Source: Methanococcus voltae (GTDB taxonomy: Archaea; AGJL01; Methanococci; Methanococcales; Methanococcaceae). From it: 64,000 bases of DNA. The position numbers and the translations under genes were made by a program. The stretch covers positions 121,991-185,990 of the forward strand of contig NZ_JAGGMO010000004.1 in the NCBI RefSeq assembly GCF_017875395.1, written 5' to 3'. Position 1 is the stretch's first letter; each line of letters starts with the position of its first letter. The notes beneath the pieces are model-generated. The model searched no databases and was not told where the DNA came from. It was given only the letters and a program-made list of their open reading frames with translations. This document shows, one piece after another, positions 37,786-47,557 of this stretch.

Positions 37786-38101
37786 CTTATCACCATTATT
37801 AATATTATTAATATTATGTTATATTGTTGTATCATACTTTTTAATTTTTAATTTATTTTTTTATCTCATATTATAAATTACATAGTACATGTTATTCTAA
37901 TTTTATCTTGTTTGAAGTTGTTGAAAATGTTTAAGTTACTACATGGATATACCAAATATAAATATATAACTTAAAATGTGTTAAAATATAAATTATTCAA
38001 TACACAAGTATTTTATAATAAATTAATTTAAAATAAATATTCGTTATAATGTATAATATACTATTGCATAATGCTATATAAACTTTTATAAGTGTGAAAA
38101 A
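37786..38101. other. Divergent intergenic region, QueD-like / DUF985
   Basis: About 315 AT-rich bases with promoters for both flanking genes. ATACCAAATATAAATATATA (near 37949) is a possible BRE/TATA combination. No ORF or clear structure. Confidence 0.4.
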
Positions 38102-38662
38102 ATGAGTAATGACTTAAAAAATTCAAAATACTGGGTTGATAAATTAGACTTAGAACCCCATATTGAAGGTGGGTATTTTAAAAGAATATACCAATCTTCA
38201 GAATGTATACATATAACTCAACTTCCCGACTACTTTAGCAATGATAATGAAAAAACAGACTTAGAATATAGATATTTATGCACTGCAATATATTATTTAT
38301 TGGAAAAAGGGCAAGTTTCAAAATTCCATAGGATAAAATCTGATGAAACTTGGCATTTTTATGCGGGAAATTCACTCAATATTTACACCATTCAAAATGG
38401 AAAAATTGTGACAAATAAATTGGGGAATAATTTAGAAAAGGGTGAGAATTTCCAAATAACAGTGCCAAAAAACACATGGTTTGCTGCCGAACCTTTAGGT
38501 GACTATACATTAGTTGGTTGTACGGTTTCACCGGGTTTTGAATATGTGGATTTTAAAATGGCAACTTTACAGGATTTAAAAAATAGTATTGATGAAGTTA
38601 ATTTAAGTGAATTAACTGAAGAGACATTTTTAAAATTTGTTTCAACTGATTCTAAGGAATAA
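38102..38662 (+). CDS. DUF985 cupin-fold protein
   Basis: A 186-residue cupin of the DUF985 family: LEPHIEGGYFKRIYQS (about 17-32), the AIYYLLEKGQVSKFHRIKSDETWHFYAG block that would carry the His ligands (about 60-90), and FAAEPLGDYTLVGCTVSPGFEY. Such proteins are thought to bind a sugar or nucleotide-like small molecule; activity is not established. ATG behind AAGTGTGAAAAA. Confidence 0.88.
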   Translation: MSNDLKNSKYWVDKLDLEPHIEGGYFKRIYQSSECIHITQLPDYFSNDNEKTDLEYRYLCTAIYYLLEKGQVSKFHRIKSDETWHFYAGNSLNIYTIQNGKIVTNKLGNNLEKGENFQITVPKNTWFAAEPLGDYTLVGCTVSPGFEYVDFKMATLQDLKNSIDEVNLSELTEETFLKFVSTDSKE

Positions 38663-38774
38663 ATTTTTGTTTTATCTTTATTTTATTATATATTATTTTA
38701 TTATATTATTATTTTATTATATTATTATTTTATTATATTATTATTTTAGCATTTTACTATTTTATTATTTTATT

Positions 38775-39458
38775 TTATAATTTTTCTAATCCGTTTAATG
38801 CTTCAAAATTATCACTCATTAATATGGGAATAGAAGCTCTTATTTTTTCGATATCCCAATTCCACCATTTTATATCTAATAAAAGTTCTATTTTTTCATC
38901 GCTGAACCTTTTTTTAATTACCTTTGCAGGGCAACCGCCTACAATCGAGTATGGTGCTACATCTTTGGTTACGAGGCTTCTAGTACCGATTACGGCACCG
39001 TCTCCAATTTTTACGCCTGGCATGATGAGAGATTCGGCACCTATCCAAACGTCGTTACCGATTATGGTGTCACCTTTTTTTACAAAAGTTTCAGGGACTT
39101 CAGTATCTAAATCAACGGGGTTATTTGATACGATAGATAGGGGATAAGCTGAAATATAATCATAACGGTGTCCTTGATTGCCCCCCATTATAAATTTTAC
39201 ACCCGACGCGATACTACAAAACTTACCGATTATTAGTTTGTCTACATCTTTATCCTTGTCTTGTTCATCTAAGTACATGATACAGTCCCTAAATGAATGA
39301 CCGTGATAGTAGCCGGAATAGTAGGTATATTCTCCGATTTCTACCAAAGGGTTGTCTATTTCCTCGATTGTAACGTTTTTTCCAAAATCGTGAGCACTTG
39401 AATTATCAATATTCATAATTTGAATATCCCGGTATGAATTAAATAATTTTTTAGCCAT
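38775..39458 (-). CDS. CatB-like xenobiotic O-acetyltransferase (hexapeptide-repeat)
   Basis: A 227-residue left-handed beta-helix acyltransferase extremely similar to type B chloramphenicol acetyltransferases: [37 protein letters not shown] with the catalytic His in QGHRYD, then [39 protein letters not shown] and [12 protein letters not shown]. An extra 20 or so residues precede the usual N-terminus. Known CatB/Vat enzymes acetylate antibiotics from acetyl-CoA. A native substrate in a methanogen is unknown, and transfer from bacteria is likely. ATG behind GGTGAAATT. Confidence 0.9.
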   Translation of the reverse strand: MAKKLFNSYRDIQIMNIDNSSAHDFGKNVTIEEIDNPLVEIGEYTYYSGYYHGHSFRDCIMYLDEQDKDKDVDKLIIGKFCSIASGVKFIMGGNQGHRYDYISAYPLSIVSNNPVDLDTEVPETFVKKGDTIIGNDVWIGAESLIMPGVKIGDGAVIGTRSLVTKDVAPYSIVGGCPAKVIKKRFSDEKIELLLDIKWWNWDIEKIRASIPILMSDNFEALNGLEKL

Positions 39459-39751
39459 AATTTCACCATTGTAATTTATTTAGCTTATTTGGTCAATATT
39501 GCAAAAATATATATTATATAATGTCTATAAATAAGCTTTTAAAAACTTAGTTACATATACTATGATATTATATATTATAAATACAAATTTAATAAATTAC
39601 AAAGTTATAAATTAGATATTAATTTATAAAATTATAAGAGTATATTATTATAAACTGTAAATAAATATAAAATTGTAAAAATTGTAAAAATCAACTAAAC
39701 TTATGAACCTATGCGAAAAATTCACATATAAGGACTAAACACGGTGAAAAT

Positions 39752-40312
39752 ATGCTTGATTATGAAAATATCGAAGTTGTGAAAATTCCAAAAGAAAGAA
39801 CTGGTGTCTTAATTGGAAAAGGTGGAGATACCAAGAAAAAAATAGAAGAAACTCTTGGTATTGAAATAGAAATAGACGAAGAAGGGGAAGTTACAATATA
39901 TTCAACTGATGAACAAAAAGATGCCCTTTCTTTATGGAAAGCTAGAGACATTGTAAAGGCTATCGGTAGAGGATTTAGCCCAGAAAAATCTTTAAAATTA
40001 CTTTCTGACACATACATGTGTGAAATAATGGATATTTCAGAATATGCAAATTCAGAAAAGGCTATGATGAGATTAAAAGGTAGGATAATCGGCAGTGGTG
40101 GAAAATCTAGAAGATATATTGAAGAATTAACTGGAACTTACATTTCAGTTTATGGTAAAACTGTTTCTATCTTGGGAGAATTTGAACAAGTTCAGATATC
40201 AAAAGATGCTATAGAAATGATATTAAAAGGTACTTCACACGCTAAGATGTACAAATTCCTTGAAAGACACAGACAAAGTGTAAAAAGAAGAGAATTAGAA
40301 TTATGGAAGTAA
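39752..40312 (+). CDS. KH-domain RNA-binding protein, archaeal Dim2/Pno1 homologue
   Basis: A 186-residue protein with two KH domains. The GxxG loops are VLIGKGGDTKKKIEE (about 18-32) and GRIIGSGGKSRRYIEELTG (about 110-128). The C-terminal SHAKMYKFLERHRQSVKRRELE is typical of archaeal Dim2 (Pno1), which binds the 3' end of 16S rRNA during small-subunit maturation and stimulates aIF2alpha/Rio partners in some species. ATG behind ACGGTGAAAAT. Length normal. Confidence 0.93.
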   Translation: MLDYENIEVVKIPKERTGVLIGKGGDTKKKIEETLGIEIEIDEEGEVTIYSTDEQKDALSLWKARDIVKAIGRGFSPEKSLKLLSDTYMCEIMDISEYANSEKAMMRLKGRIIGSGGKSRRYIEELTGTYISVYGKTVSILGEFEQVQISKDAIEMILKGTSHAKMYKFLERHRQSVKRRELELWK

Positions 40313-40865
40313 TTCGTTGATACTTAATTGTATATTCTATTATATTCTATTATATTTTATTATATTTTAGTGTAGTATCAAAATAATTTTTTAATTTTCT
40401 TTTTTATATTATTTTATTCTATTTTACTTTAATTTATTCTTATTTTTTTTAATACACTTTATTATTTTTTTATAGTTTCAAATTGTTGTTCTTTTTAAAA
40501 TAGTCCCATATTTTAGGAGTAAATTATTACGACATAATATATACTCCACAAACAAAATGCTAAATTATATACTTAATAGATAATTAAACTTCTAAAAATG
40601 TAAGGATATATTCATAAATATAGCGTAAATAATATTATTATGTACGATATTTTGAAAAAAAAGTACGTTGTACATAGTATATTGATACTTATTTATAATA
40701 TTTATATATTGTAGATAGAATACTTATTATATTATTACGTACAAACTAGTAGTAAATTTAAATAAGTATGTATCAAAAATTAAAGTTGTGTATCTAATTA
40801 ATCTATGTATTTGGGTCTAATTCTTAACCTAAATCATAGCATTAATGCAAGTTGGAGTGGCTAAA
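40313..40865. other. Long intergenic region upstream of wHTH regulator
   Basis: About 550 bases. The first 190 are T-rich and probably terminate the Dim2 transcript. Further right, 11-bp arms ATACTTATTTA (40685-40695) and TAAATAAGTAT (40759-40769) form a distant inverted repeat around a TATA-like stretch. AAATCATAGC at 40831-40840 is shared with the gene at 44304. No ORF. Confidence 0.45.
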
Positions 40866-41495
40866 ATGACGAAAGAGGAGTTCACAGAAAGTAATCTTAG
40901 TAAAAGCATAGACCCCCCTAGTAATTTTAATAATAATGAATATAATAATCACGACCGAAACGAAAAAACAGCTATAAACAAGGAATGTAATGAACCTAAA
41001 AATGATATCGAGAATATTCAAAATGTAAATGAAACAAGCATTTCAAACATTTCTAGTGAAATATATGCCTCAGATTTTGAAATCTTTAAATCAAAATGTA
41101 GGGTCTGTAGTTTAGAAGAGTTTGATCCCAGCATATTAAAGAAAATATCTGCTCTATTTTCAAGCGAAGTAAGGGCTAAAATATATATATTCTTAAGAAT
41201 GTGTCCAGAAAGTACCGTGGAAGAAATAGCTGAGGGTACCAATATATATTCATCTACGGTTAGAGACTATATTGTCGAAATGTATCGAAACGATTACGTA
41301 ATTAGAAAAAAAATCAAAAAAAGCAAATTTGGTAAAAAACCATACGTTTATTGTGCAATAGAACCTACAATGATGGCTAGAAAGGTATCTCAATCATTCC
41401 AGGAGAAAATAAACTTATTGGCAAATATAGATATGTTCTTTAATCCAAAGCACGAAGCAAAAACAGTCCTTGTAAATATTAGTAACAAAAAATAG
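40866..41495 (+). CDS. Winged-helix transcriptional regulator with Asn-rich N-terminus
   Basis: A 209-residue protein. The first 75 residues are polar and Asn-rich (NNNEYNNHDRNEK). Residues 80-175 hold a CRVC pair and a winged helix (ILKKISALFSSEVRAKIYIFLRMCPESTVEEIAEGTNIYSSTVRDYIVEMYRNDYVI) with a basic wing (RKKIKKSKFGKKP). The frame opens at 40845, but GGAGTGG lies before ATG 40866. The closest thing that comes to mind is the methanococcal archaellum activator EarA, which I cannot verify. The long upstream region suggests complex control. Confidence 0.7.
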   Translation: MTKEEFTESNLSKSIDPPSNFNNNEYNNHDRNEKTAINKECNEPKNDIENIQNVNETSISNISSEIYASDFEIFKSKCRVCSLEEFDPSILKKISALFSSEVRAKIYIFLRMCPESTVEEIAEGTNIYSSTVRDYIVEMYRNDYVIRKKIKKSKFGKKPYVYCAIEPTMMARKVSQSFQEKINLLANIDMFFNPKHEAKTVLVNISNKK

Positions 41496-41504
41496 ACTCC
41501 TAAA

Positions 41505-41545
41505 ATATTATTTAATTTTTTTATTTTTAATTTTTTATATTTAAT
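41505..41545 (+). terminator. T-rich terminator after wHTH regulator
   Basis: Several T5-T7 tracts follow the stop closely. The remainder of the 41546-41909 spacer holds the palindrome CCATA-TTA-TATGG (41618-41630) and a TATA-rich promoter for the next gene, with no ORF. Confidence 0.5.
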
Positions 41546-41909
41546 TTTACATTATACATTATTTTATTATTTTTATTATTTTTAATTTTTTATGTCCCGT
41601 ACTGTCTCATCCCTATTCCATATTATATGGCAATGGTAATATTAAAATTGCATACTCTTTTTTAAAATATTAAAATAGTAAGTTAATTCCTTTTAATCTA
41701 AAAAAAAGCAATAATTATTCGAATATCTAAAATCAAATAAAAAATTATATAAAACAATAACGTCATAAATTAATTAAATTAATATATAAAATTATTTCTT
41801 TAAGTGATACTTAAAATCATTAATATTCCTAATAAGCAATATTTATATAAATTTATTAGTATTTTAGTATTATTTAATTAAATAAATATAATTACCAATC
41901 GGTGATACT

Positions 41910-42566
41910 ATGAATCTCGAAGTTTCAGTTACGGAAGCAATGAGTGCTCCTGTAAAAACCGTAGGGTTGGATACTACACTATATGAAGTGGCCAATACAC
42001 TAAAAGAACACGGAATCGGTTGTTTAATTGCTCTCAACGATTTACAAAAACCTGTAGGAATAATTACTGAAAAAGATTTAGTTTTAAACGTAGTTGCTAG
42101 AAACTTAAAATCAAAAGAAATAACAGTTAGGGAAATAATAAGCTCTAAAAAATTGATATCTATCTCTCCAAGATCCACAGTTATGGATGCAGCTAAAAAA
42201 ATGGACGAATTAACAGTTAAAAGATTACCTGTTATCGATGGAGACAAATTATTGGGCATTATCACAGTTAGTGATATAACAAAAGTTTCGCCAGAGTTAT
42301 TTAACTTACTTTTGGAAGCTTCGATAATCCACACTAATGAAAATGAATATGATTTCGTAAAAAAAGAAGAAATGAATGGTATTTGCGAAGTTTGTGGAGC
42401 TCAAGACAGTGTAAACTTTGTAAATGGTAAATACGTATGTAGAAACTGTTTAGAAAGTGGATTCCAAAGCAAAGAAGAAGAAATGAACGAATATGAAAAG
42501 TATTCTGAAAATTATGAAGATTACGAAGAATACGAAGAATACCAAAATGAAGATTTAAAAGAATAA
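41910..42566 (+). CDS. CBS-pair protein with C-terminal zinc ribbon
   Basis: A 218-residue protein. Residues 8-130 form a CBS pair (VKTVGLDTTLYEVANTLKEHGIGCLIAL, VGIITEKDL, ISISPRSTVMDAAKKMDELTVKRLPVID, LLGIITVSDI), a module that usually binds adenine nucleotides. Residues 150-180 have two CxxC pairs (CEVCGAQ, YVCRNCLES) making a zinc ribbon. The tail is strongly acidic and repetitive (EDYEEYEEYQNEDLKE). Regulator of an unidentified enzyme or nucleic acid binding is possible. ATG behind GGTGATACT. It precedes another CBS gene by 210 bases. Confidence 0.88.
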   Translation: MNLEVSVTEAMSAPVKTVGLDTTLYEVANTLKEHGIGCLIALNDLQKPVGIITEKDLVLNVVARNLKSKEITVREIISSKKLISISPRSTVMDAAKKMDELTVKRLPVIDGDKLLGIITVSDITKVSPELFNLLLEASIIHTNENEYDFVKKEEMNGICEVCGAQDSVNFVNGKYVCRNCLESGFQSKEEEMNEYEKYSENYEDYEEYEEYQNEDLKE

Positions 42567-42776
42567 TTACTAACATAAAAATCAATAATTCAATAAATAT
42601 ACTAAATTCAATAAATAATTTACATTTTAATTTTTTATATGCTACCAACATATCGAATTAGTCATTTGGCTAATTATTTAGTTAGTTAATTACCCAATTT
42701 ACTCATTAAAATTAATTATTACATACATTTTAATAAAAAAATGTAACGCATAACCAATGAAGATTAGAGGGATATT

Positions 42777-43622
42777 TTGAAAATAACTTCCGTAATTAAC
42801 CCTGAAAAACAAATAATTAAATTATTCCCTACCACATCTATAATAGACGCATTGACCATCATGAATAATAAAAATATAAGAAGAGTAACGGTTGTTGATG
42901 CAGGAACCAATAGACTAGTAGGTGTTTTAACAAATACGGACATAGTTAATCTATTTGGTGGCGGTTCAAAATATAACTTGGTTAAATCCAAACACAATGG
43001 AAACTTTTACGCGATGATAAATGAACCAATTAAGGAAATAATGACAGAAGACCCGATAAGTGTTAAAGAAACAGCATTAACAAAAGAATTAGTTTCTTTA
43101 TTCGTTGAAAGATACGGTGGTTTACCAATTGTTACAAAAGAGGACATATTGATAACTTTGGTTACAGAGCGAGATTTATTATTAAAATTAAAAGATAAAT
43201 TAGATAAAAACTTAAAAATTAAAGATTGTATGACTGAAAATCCTGTATTGGCATCCTTAGGTCAAACTTTAGGTGACGTAGCAAAGGTAATGTTAAGAAA
43301 TGGATTTAGAAGACTCCCTGTGGCTTCAGAGGGTAATTTAAAAGGAATTATTACATCTACGGACTTCATAAAGCTAATTGGTAGTGATTGGGCATTTGAA
43401 AAACTTAAAACAGGAAATATTGAAGAAATAACGGATACAAGAATTAGCGAACTTATGAACAAGGATGTTAAAACATTGAATCCAGAAAATAGCATCATGG
43501 AAGCGGTTGACTTAATATTAAACAACAATTTCGGAGCAATTCCTATTGTAGATTCTGAAAATCCTGAAAAAATAGTGGGTATTATCACTGAAAAAGATAT
43601 ATTATCCTGCTTTTGTAAATAA
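42777..43622 (+). CDS. Four-CBS-domain protein
   Basis: A 281-residue protein made of two CBS pairs: residues 8-60 with 78-130, and 143-200 with 220-279. Repeated strands include VGVLTNTDIV, LITLVTERDLL, LKGIITSTDFI and VGIITEKDIL. No catalytic or membrane domain is attached. Such stand-alone proteins are presumed nucleotide sensors. TTG start behind AGAGGGATATT. It may share ligand or target with the CBS-zinc protein just upstream. Confidence 0.88.
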   Translation: MKITSVINPEKQIIKLFPTTSIIDALTIMNNKNIRRVTVVDAGTNRLVGVLTNTDIVNLFGGGSKYNLVKSKHNGNFYAMINEPIKEIMTEDPISVKETALTKELVSLFVERYGGLPIVTKEDILITLVTERDLLLKLKDKLDKNLKIKDCMTENPVLASLGQTLGDVAKVMLRNGFRRLPVASEGNLKGIITSTDFIKLIGSDWAFEKLKTGNIEEITDTRISELMNKDVKTLNPENSIMEAVDLILNNNFGAIPIVDSENPEKIVGIITEKDILSCFCK

Positions 43623-44303
43623 ATATATTAAATAATCTTCTTTTTAATTTTTTAATATTACTTGTTATTCTTTTATTCTTTTATTATTTTATTCGTTTAT
43701 TCTTTTATTCTTTTATTATTTTATTCTTTTATTTATTCGTTTATTCTCTTATTTTTAGTTATTATATCAATTTATTTTAATAAGATAGGTATCAAACTAT
43801 TTTGTTTATTTGTTGGTAAAATATAGTAATAATGTAGTAGACCCATTTATTTTATAAATTCTCATCATATCGACATTTATAGCTAAAAATATATATTGTA
43901 TATTAGTTACAACCAAAATCCAAGGATATAATCCGTTAAATCAATAAATTATATATAGATAAATAACAATACATAATAATACTTTCAATTCCGCATATTT
44001 TTTAATAAATATGGTAACTTACCCCTAAATTCTGACAATATCATCCACAAACGGAAATATCGGTCTTATGTATCGGTAAATTGAATTGAAAATAACTTAG
44101 AAATAGAAATAAATTAGCTAGATGTCCCATAAATTAAGTATCAAATATGCAATTAACTATTTGGTTATTTGTTATATGATGCCAAATTTTAATTGCAAAA
44201 TAGAAAATAGAAATGACACCCCCAAATAGCATATATCTAAATATGGCTATAAACGTGTCCGTAATCTTAAATCATAGCTATTAAATTAGATAGGTGGACT
44301 ATA
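43623..44303. other. Long intergenic region with T-rich repeats
   Basis: About 680 bases. From 43636 to 43757 it is T-rich with a TTCTTTTATT-like repeat, probably terminating the CBS transcript. The rest carries the promoter of the next gene, with a TATATATC-like TATA box near 44230-44240 and AAATCATAGC at 44269-44278. No ORF seen. Confidence 0.45.
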
Positions 44304-44816
44304 ATGCAATATAGGTTAGATATTGTAGAAACAGATTATTATTTAGGTTTAATAGACAAATACGATACTTTTGTAGAATGTATCATACGAAATCCTGAAA
44401 TTAAAGAATACTTTTCTGAATTAATGACCAAAATTGCAAGTTGCATGAAATTATTTGAAAACTTGTCCTTGCTCTATAAAGGTCATATTACAGATTTCAA
44501 AGTTTCTAAGAGCAATAAATATGCTTTATATTATTTAGAGACCTTCGAAGGCTTAACGGATGAAACAAGCCACACTTCAAAAATATTGGAGTATAAAAAG
44601 GTTGAAGAAAATACTCATTATATTATATCTGGAAAATTTATAGAAAACACCCCCCAAACTCATAAATTCCAAATATTAAATCACATTGCTAATTATTTGA
44701 TAAAAATAGTTTGTAAAATTAATAAAATCAAAGAATTTGATGAAAATGGCTTTGAAAATTTGAAAGAATTGTGTGATAGTGGCAAGTGTAAAATTTCTAT
44801 GGAATATATAATATAA
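44304..44816 (+). CDS. Hypothetical protein (170 aa), unknown family
   Basis: A 170-residue protein I do not recognise. It appears mostly helical and soluble, with four Cys but no paired metal motif, and no signal peptide or membrane helix. The central part has alternating strands (KYALYYLETFEGL, HYIISGKFIENT) and the ends are helical (LNHIANYLIKIVCKI). ATG behind AGGTGGACTATA. The 10-mer AAATCATAGC lies 25 bases before the ATG, exactly as at the wHTH gene starting at 40866. Codon use is like its neighbours. It stands alone between long spacers. Confidence 0.6.
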   Translation: MQYRLDIVETDYYLGLIDKYDTFVECIIRNPEIKEYFSELMTKIASCMKLFENLSLLYKGHITDFKVSKSNKYALYYLETFEGLTDETSHTSKILEYKKVEENTHYIISGKFIENTPQTHKFQILNHIANYLIKIVCKINKIKEFDENGFENLKELCDSGKCKISMEYII

Positions 44817-45575
44817 CTAATTATATACTAAAATAATTAAACCATATATAATTAAAAATATAATTAAAAATATAATTAAAAAATTACTATATGTATTATA
44901 ATAGTGTTGTACACAGTTATTGCATATTAATTTGCATAATGGCGCAAATCTTGCGTATTAATCTAATAAATAGAAATTAATAACCGATACGTACTTAATA
45001 TATCAAATACTAGTAAAATTTACCCCCTAACTATTTTTAACTTTAGGAATATTTAAAAATAATTTGATACCAAAAATCCACCTATTTTTATAAAATTTCA
45101 CTCTTTGCCAAATATTTTAGTAAATATAGTGAATATCTAATCACAAGTAAAAATAAGATAGTTACATATAAATATTATAAAATATTATATAGTAAAAAAG
45201 TTAAAAAATTAATCAAATAAGAGTCTTTTAATAATATTTGCTTTTAAAAATTCAACGAGCTTTATTAGGTAATAATTTATTAATAAGTACATTATTAATC
45301 AATAATTAATAAAGATAAATGAATTCGTTGCACACTCATTATTTGAAATGATTTGCATTTCAATAGCTTGACTATCTTATGCGTTTATAAGTAGATTGAC
45401 TAAAGTAAGCTTCTTAGGGGCTAACTATTGTTGATTTATAAATATACACGGATATGTTGGCTCTTTTATGATAATAAGAAAACACTGGTAGATACATCTA
45501 TCAAAAAATATAGAAACTGTAATAAAATACGTAAAAATACAATTAATCAAAAATAAACACTATTAAGGTGAAAAT
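44817..45575. other. Long intergenic region upstream of aIF5A
   Basis: About 760 bases with no ORF. A perfect hairpin (TGAAATG/CATTTCA, 5-nt loop) lies at 45344-45362 in a slightly less AT-rich stretch (about 45310-45440) that might be a small RNA. TATA-like elements occur near 45437 and 45505. Nothing matches a known RNA family by eye. Confidence 0.4.
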
Positions 45576-45974
45576 ATGGCTGGAACAAAACCATCTGAAT
45601 TGGGAGCATTGAAAGAAGGACAATACGTAGTTATTGACGGTGTAGCATGTAGAGTTGTAGGTACTGCTCACTCAAAACCTGGTAAACACGGTGGTGCAAA
45701 AGTAAGATTAACCGCTATGGGTATCTTTGAACCTACCAAAAAAGAACACGTTGGACCTGCAAGCTCAAGAATCGACGTACCACTTATTGACAAAAGAAAA
45801 GGACAAATTTTAGCACTCGTTGGAGAAGACCAAGTTCAATTAATGGACTTAGAAACATACGAAACATTAGAATTAGACATGCCTTCAGATGTTCCAGGTA
45901 TTGAAAGCGGTGTAGAAGTAGAATACTTCGAAGCTATGGGTAGATACAAAATCACAAGAGTTATCAGCAAATAA
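45576..45974 (+). CDS. Translation factor aIF5A (hypusine-containing)
   Basis: A 132-residue archaeal IF5A. The N-terminal SH3-like domain has the hypusine loop TAHSKPGKHGGAKVR (about 29-43), whose second Lys is modified by deoxyhypusine synthase. The C-terminal OB domain ends EYFEAMGRYKITRVISK. It promotes peptide-bond formation at difficult sequences on the ribosome. The strongly optimised codons fit high expression. ATG behind AAGGTGAAAAT. Confidence 0.96.
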   Translation: MAGTKPSELGALKEGQYVVIDGVACRVVGTAHSKPGKHGGAKVRLTAMGIFEPTKKEHVGPASSRIDVPLIDKRKGQILALVGEDQVQLMDLETYETLELDMPSDVPGIESGVEVEYFEAMGRYKITRVISK

Positions 45975-46252
45975 TTGGGTATATTCGTATAATAACCTAA
46001 TTTTATACTTTTATATTCTCATACTTTTTTAAAACAAGTTATTTTTAGATTTATATTGCAATGTTAACAATGTTAATATTCAATTTTATAAAGAATTTAT
46101 AGTAATTATTAATAATGTTTTAATAGTATAATTTTATTATAGTGTAATACTTTAGAATAAAAACAATTTATTAAAATATCTAAAACATTTAGAATAAAAT
46201 AGTTAAAATGTTTATTTAAGTTAATTAATTACTTAATTTGCGAGAGGATTAA

Positions 46253-47329
46253 ATGTTTGAAAATATAATTACTGACTTACCATCTTCTTTAATGGCTTTG
46301 GTAATTTTAACCCTTGTTATAAACTGGGGCTCTTCAAAACTCGGCGATAGTTTGCATACGTTAGGTGTTAAATTACATATTCCAGATTCAGTTAGAGGTG
46401 CAACTTTCGATGCAGTAAGTTCCTCATTTCCTGAATTAGTAACTGCATTAGTTGCAGTTTTAGTATACAACCAATTTTCAGATGTTGGTTTATCAACGGT
46501 AGCAGGTTCTGCTATTTTTAACATATTAATCATACCAATGTTCTCAATATTCTTCTATAAAGCTGCTGTAAATAGTAAAAACAGTAAAAATAATAACAAT
46601 AGTGATAACGATACGATTAGTGTTGAGAGAAAAACAATTTTAAGAGATACATTATTCTACGTATTATCCATTGGTGCTTTGATATTTTTCACATTGCAGG
46701 GACAATATACTGCTTTTTCAGGCTATATTTTAATAGCTATATATTTAGCGTATGTAGTAGTATTATACTCACAGTATAAAGCTCATAAAAAAGAAATGCA
46801 ACAATTAATACAAACTGGGGAATATTGCGATGAAGAATGTGAATTAGAAGAAGATACGACCTATTCAGAAATTATGTTCTGGATAACTGCGGGAATCTTT
46901 ATAATTTGGTTTGCTATTGATGGATTGGTTCAAGCTGCAATTACACTATCGGGAATATTGAGCATACCTGTGTTCATTACCTCGGTTATTATAGTGGCTG
47001 CTTGTACATCAATACCTGATACGATATTATCTGTCAATTCCGCTAAGCGTGGGGATGCTGACGGTGCGATAGCTAATGCGATAGGCTCCAACATATTTGA
47101 CATTTGCATTTGTTTGGGTTTACCAATGATTATTGCGGGAACGGTTTTACCTGTCGATCCATCGGATAGTTTAGGAGTTTTAACCTTTGTAGTACTCTCA
47201 ATGGTGACTACCTCAGGACTTTTGTTGAAAAAAAAGGTAACAAAAAAAGACGCATATTTGATGTTCTTTGTATATTTGGTATTTATTGCATATATCGTTG
47301 CAAAAACTTTCGGCATAATTCAAATTTAA
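46253..47329 (+). CDS. Ca2+/Na+ exchanger family (CaCA) membrane protein
   Basis: A 358-residue exchanger with about ten membrane helices and both alpha-repeats of the CaCA family: GATFDAVSSSFPELVTAL (about 49-66) with GSAIFNILIIP, and ACTSIPDTILSVNSAKRGDADGAIANAIGSNIFDI (about 243-280). The cytoplasmic loop after the third helix carries an Asn/Lys-rich low-complexity run (NSKNSKNNNNSDND). Likely calcium/cation exchange at the plasma membrane. ATG behind GCGAGAGGATTAA. Confidence 0.9.
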   Translation: MFENIITDLPSSLMALVILTLVINWGSSKLGDSLHTLGVKLHIPDSVRGATFDAVSSSFPELVTALVAVLVYNQFSDVGLSTVAGSAIFNILIIPMFSIFFYKAAVNSKNSKNNNNSDNDTISVERKTILRDTLFYVLSIGALIFFTLQGQYTAFSGYILIAIYLAYVVVLYSQYKAHKKEMQQLIQTGEYCDEECELEEDTTYSEIMFWITAGIFIIWFAIDGLVQAAITLSGILSIPVFITSVIIVAACTSIPDTILSVNSAKRGDADGAIANAIGSNIFDICICLGLPMIIAGTVLPVDPSDSLGVLTFVVLSMVTTSGLLLKKKVTKKDAYLMFFVYLVFIAYIVAKTFGIIQI

Positions 47330-47340
47330 AATACCATAAT

Positions 47341-47400
47341 ATAATCCAAACTAACCTAAACTAACCTAAACTAATCGAAAATAATTTAGAATAATCTAAA
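47341..47400 (+). repeat. Degenerate 10-bp repeats after the exchanger
   Basis: CTAACCTAAA occurs twice exactly and then decays (CTAATCGAAA, ATAATTTAGA, ATAATCTAAA) with 10-bp periodicity. It is positioned in the 3' region of the exchanger gene. It looks like slippage; no function is implied. Confidence 0.5.
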
Positions 47401-47503
47401 ATAACAATTATTATTTAATTATTATTTAATTATTATTTTAATTTTTTTAGAGTTTAATATCTTATTGGAATATAATATTATTTTGAAATATTGAATATGA
47501 AAC

Positions 47504-47550
47504 TATTATATAATAGTACTAACATATAGATACATACCGGACGGTAGGTA
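47504..47550 (+). promoter_or_regulatory. TetR gene promoter and operator
   Basis: A TATTATATAATA box (47504-47515) is followed by an operator at 47532-47550 with the pattern ACATACC-N4-GGT-A-GGTA, which covers the expected transcription start and ends 7 bases before the ATG. Its core TACCG-GA-CGGTA is palindromic. The same pattern occurs twice at the RND gene promoter, implying autorepression plus control of the exporter. Confidence 0.7.
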
Positions 47551-47557
47551 GATAGGC

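Noticed and set aside
42334..42651. 105-codon minus-strand frame over the CBS-zinc gene
   Set aside because: It mirrors the acidic tail and CBS codons of the plus-strand gene, whose motifs and ribosome site are convincing.
47341..47400. Telomere-like CTAACCTAAA repeats
   Set aside because: Only two exact copies that then decay; such AT-rich 10-bp repeats occur elsewhere in the window and imply nothing about chromosome ends.
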